Below, in pieces: positions 61,771 through 64,000 of a DNA stretch of 64,000 nucleotides (the stretch's first letter is position 1; each line of letters starts with the position of its first letter). The position numbers and the translations under genes were made by a program. Origin of the DNA: Martinezella tropici (lineage in GTDB: Bacteria > Pseudomonadota > Alphaproteobacteria > Rhizobiales > Rhizobiaceae); NCBI GenBank assembly GCA_000799755.1, contig JUHI01000022.1, positions 48,713 to 112,712 of the forward strand. The letters are read 5' to 3'. The notes beneath the pieces are model-generated. The model saw nothing but the letters and a program-made list of their open reading frames with translations, did no database searches and had not been told where the DNA came from.

Positions 61771-62532
61771 ATGATACTCAAGGATCGGGTCGCAATCGTC
61801 ACCGGAGCCGGCTCCGGCATCGGCCGCGCCGGCGCGCTGATCATGGCGCGCGAAGGTGCGCATGTGATCGTCGCCGACATCGATTCGGCAAACGCCGAGG
61901 AAACCGCAAGCCAGATCGCGAAGGCTGGCGGAACTGCCGAAAGCCTCGTTGTCGACGTCATGGATGACCAGGCGCTCGATGCCGGTATCGCCAAGATCGC
62001 AGCACGGCACGGCCGCATCGATATCCTGCACAATCATGCAGGCTCTCAGGTAGCGGGCAATCTGGAGGAGGTCGCGGTTTCCGGCTTCGATACGTCCTGG
62101 AACCTGAATGTCCGCGCGCATTTCATGGCTTCGCGCTTCGTCATGCCCGTCATGAAGAAAGCGGGCAAGGGTGTCATTCTCAACACCTCGTCGTCGTCAG
62201 GCGTGCTCTATGACCGCGAGATGATCGCCTACACTACCTCCAAGCATGCGGTCATCGCCATGACCCGGCAGATGGCCGGCGACTATGCCCGTTTCGGCAT
62301 CCGCGTCAACGCGCTCTGCCCCGGCTGGGTCGACACCCCGTTCAATGCGCCATTCATTGCGCAGATGGGAGGACGCAGCGCCATCGAGGGCTATATCGCC
62401 GAAAAAGTACCGCTCGGACGATGGGCCGACGTCTCCGAAATTGCCGAGCCAATCCTGTTCCTCGTTTCCGACCGCTCCTCCTATATGACAGGCCAGATCC
62501 TCGTCGTCGATGGCGGCGAAACAGTCGTCTAA
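61771..62532 (+). CDS. SDR-family oxidoreductase
   Basis: This short-chain dehydrogenase is 253 residues with TGAGSGIG (residues 11-18), HNHAG at the NNAG position, SSSS and an intact YTTSK active site (near 155-159). It ends with the usual VDGGETVV. It is the last gene of the polyamine-type ABC operon and probably acts on the imported compound or its product. The HNHAG variant of NNAG is notable but occurs in the family. Confidence 0.87.
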   Translation: MILKDRVAIVTGAGSGIGRAGALIMAREGAHVIVADIDSANAEETASQIAKAGGTAESLVVDVMDDQALDAGIAKIAARHGRIDILHNHAGSQVAGNLEEVAVSGFDTSWNLNVRAHFMASRFVMPVMKKAGKGVILNTSSSSGVLYDREMIAYTTSKHAVIAMTRQMAGDYARFGIRVNALCPGWVDTPFNAPFIAQMGGRSAIEGYIAEKVPLGRWADVSEIAEPILFLVSDRSSYMTGQILVVDGGETVV

Positions 62533-62585
62533 GCCATTGAGCCAAGTTGGACCGATCGCCGACACCCTAATGCGCGCTGGCTAGA

Positions 62586-62613
62586 GCGCACTCCTCGCAT
62601 AAGCTGAGTGCGC
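62586..62613. terminator. Hairpin between convergent SDR and VOC genes
   Basis: GCGCACTC (62586-62593) and GAGTGCGC (62606-62613) form a perfect 8-bp stem with a 12-nt loop. It has no T-run. Its position fits a bidirectional transcription end. Confidence 0.5.
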
Positions 62614-62620
62614 GTCACTA

Positions 62621-62983
62621 TCACCAGGCGTTCGGTTCACGCACCATGTGGATGATATTGGCCGGGCTGGTGATCCAGCCGCCCTTGAAGCCTTCCGGCA
62701 ACGGCTCTATGGCATCGCAGCGCACGACGCCAGCCTTCTCAAGCCGTTCAGCGGCCTGATCGAAGCGCTCGGTGAAGAGTTCCAGCCAGATCTCGGCCTG
62801 GCTAAGCCCCGGCGCCTCATCGAGCCAGAGTTTGTTCGGCCCGAGTTCGAAGCCCACGGCGGGCGCCTTGTCGGTAATCGGCGTCAGGCCGACGACGTCG
62901 CGATAGAAGGCGAGCATAGCCTGATATTGATGCGGCGGCACCTTCATGGCGATATCGATGCCGCCATAGATCGTCGTTGTCAT
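62621..62983 (-). CDS. VOC (glyoxalase/dioxygenase-fold) protein
   Basis: This 120-residue protein has a single VOC domain of paired beta-alpha-beta units (YQAMLAFYRDVVGLTPITDK; LELFTERFDQAAERLEKAGV). VOC proteins include glyoxalases, extradiol dioxygenases and resistance proteins. Metal ligands are not clear enough here to choose. The divergent ArsR-family gene is its probable regulator. Confidence 0.75.
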   Translation of the reverse strand: MTTTIYGGIDIAMKVPPHQYQAMLAFYRDVVGLTPITDKAPAVGFELGPNKLWLDEAPGLSQAEIWLELFTERFDQAAERLEKAGVVRCDAIEPLPEGFKGGWITSPANIIHMVREPNAW

Positions 62984-63132
62984 GTCTTTTCCTCAAGGTT
63001 TCAGCAGCATTTGGTTGGCGGTGCGCGAGAGCAGTGGCTGGTGACTTTGCCGCTTGCACCGGTTTGTCGGCCCGACACGCATTCTCGAACTTCCGCTTCA
63101 TCAAACCCTTTCTCATTGCACGACGCCAAAAT

Positions 63133-63152
63133 ATGTTATAAAAATATAACAT
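63133..63152. promoter_or_regulatory. 8-bp inverted repeat over the arsR start
   Basis: ATGTTATA (63133-63140) and TATAACAT (63145-63152) flank AAAA. The right arm includes the first two bases of the ArsR ATG, and no ribosome site is visible. The gene may be leaderless or weakly translated. The site is a good autoregulatory operator and could also control the divergent VOC gene. Confidence 0.6.
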
Positions 63153-63480
63153 GTCAAGCGAGCCGGACGACGACCTGATTTTCAAAGCGCTGGCGCATCC
63201 CCGCCGACGGGCGATGCTGGATCGGCTCAAGCACGAGGCGCAAACCACCGGCATGCTTTGCGAGACCTTCGCCGACATGGATCGCTGCACGGTGATGCAG
63301 CACCTCAAGGTGCTGGAAAACGCCGACCTGATCATCACTCGCCGCGAAGGGCGCGAGCGCTGGAATCATCTCAACGCGCTGCCGATCAAGCACATCCACG
63401 ATCGATGGATCGGCAGCTATGCCGAACATGCCGTGACAATCCTGGACAGGCTCAAGACGGATCTGGAGAATGAAGGGTGA
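63151..63480 (+). CDS. ArsR-family regulator
   Basis: This 109-residue winged-HTH regulator has typical sequence (FKALAHPRRRAMLDRLKHEA, then MDRCTVMQHLKVLENADLII). The Cys pair of metal-sensing ArsR proteins (CxCxxC) is absent. A Cys lies in MLCETF and another in DRCTV. This group, often beside SRPBCC or VOC genes, senses other signals. The start is taken at ATG 63151, inside the inverted repeat. Confidence 0.84.
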   Translation: MSSEPDDDLIFKALAHPRRRAMLDRLKHEAQTTGMLCETFADMDRCTVMQHLKVLENADLIITRREGRERWNHLNALPIKHIHDRWIGSYAEHAVTILDRLKTDLENEG

Positions 63481-63526
63481 CTGCGCAACCTACCCGCCGG
63501 GGGCTGGATGCTTTGCCGCCCACAAG

Positions 63527-64000
63527 TCAGCTGCGGCGGTTGGGAAGATGGTGGAGGAGCGACCGGCAAGCCTGCATGATATGATCGGTCAAGAATGCGG
63601 CCGCCCTATCGACATCGCCCGCTTCGCAGAGGGCCAGCAGGTGGCGATGCTCGCGGTCTGCCGTTTCCTTGCCGTTCGACAGGGTCAGTTGCACCCGCAA
63701 ATAGCGCTCGAGACGGTCGTTGACGGAGCGGATCGTGCTGACCAGATAGGGTCTTTGCGCGTCCTCATAGAGACAACTGTGGAATTGCCAGTTCAGCTCG
63801 GACCAGCGCGCGACATCGGCTTCCTCCATAAAGGCGTCGCAATAGGTCCGCGCCGTTCTGAAGGTTCTCTCCGTCATGAACGGAACCGACAGCTTGAGGG
63901 CGCTGGATTCCAGAATGCTCCGCACCTCGAAGATCTGCACGATTTCCGGCTCCGAAACGCTGGTAACGATCGCGCCCCTGTTACGATGGAACTCCACCAA
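63527..64000 (-). CDS. GntR-family (FCD) regulator, N-terminus beyond the window
   Basis: The visible 157 residues are the end of a FadR/FCD-subfamily GntR regulator. VSEPEIVQIFEVRSILESSALKL opens the FCD effector domain, and NWQFHSCLYEDAQRPYLVSTI and REHRHLLALCEAGDVDRAAAFL provide its metal-binding-type His residues. The HTH is cut by the right edge. It converges on the ArsR gene. Its targets lie outside the window. Confidence 0.83.
   Translation of the reverse strand: MVEFHRNRGAIVTSVSEPEIVQIFEVRSILESSALKLSVPFMTERTFRTARTYCDAFMEEADVARWSELNWQFHSCLYEDAQRPYLVSTIRSVNDRLERYLRVQLTLSNGKETADREHRHLLALCEAGDVDRAAAFLTDHIMQACRSLLHHLPNRRS

Noticed and set aside
1..64000. tRNA, rRNA, CRISPR arrays, insertion sequences and phage attachment sites
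   Set aside because: I looked for cloverleaf genes, regular spaced repeats, transposases and integrases and recognised none.

Overview
The window is high-GC, densely packed bacterial chromosome or megaplasmid sequence. Its gene families point to a Rhizobiaceae-type alphaproteobacterium (Rhizobium/Agrobacterium relatives): many ABC uptake systems, LysR/LuxR/TetR/GntR regulators, a CyoA-type quinol oxidase subunit, a DctB/DctD-like pair next to a KgtP-like carrier, NspC-type polyamine genes and a cobalamin riboswitch. The taxonomic call is inference from gene content. I see no rRNA, tRNA, CRISPR array, transposase or phage gene.

Left part (1-17,000). At the left edge lies an oxoproline-type cluster, pxpA - BCCP - biotin carboxylase (cut by the edge), diverging from a LysR gene. 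An isolated TadE/TadG pair and a small orphan gene follow. A long leftward operon (14035 to 6232) joins hydantoinase/oxoprolinase subunits HyuB and HyuA to a complete spermidine/putrescine-type ABC importer. Upstream of it lies a 902-residue MalT-like LuxR regulator. A 20-bp lux-box-like palindrome sits between regulator and operon.

Middle part (17,000-42,000). This part holds, in order: a DUF882 peptidase-like protein; a CecR-YbhGFSR drug-export module; a RidA-like protein with an SDR that lacks the catalytic Tyr; a LysR regulator; a BtuFCD-type importer plus methyltransferase behind a cobalamin riboswitch; a diguanylate cyclase; a copper-handling operon (DUF2946-like, PepSY-TM, PCuAC, orphan CyoA, SCO, CopC); and a TetR-EmrAB efflux module with a clear 15-bp operator.

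Right part (42,000-64,000). Here are a DctBD-like two-component pair diverging from a KgtP-like carrier, a single-domain response regulator, an exported oxalate decarboxylase, a carboxynorspermidine pathway pair (NspC and its dehydrogenase), several small hypothetical genes, an ANT-like nucleotidyltransferase, a wHTH/beta-propeller/DUF899 group, and a second LuxR-linked polyamine-type ABC importer with an SDR. VOC/ArsR genes and a truncated GntR regulator close the window.

The most interesting items are: the DctD-like regulator, which has lost the whole GAFTGA (sigma-54 contact) loop although dyads and a -24/-12-like element lie in its divergent promoter region; the orphan quinol-oxidase subunit II inside a copper operon; the lux-box-like palindrome before the hyu-ABC operon; the riboswitch operon that includes a methyltransferase; and two very short single-helix membrane proteins.
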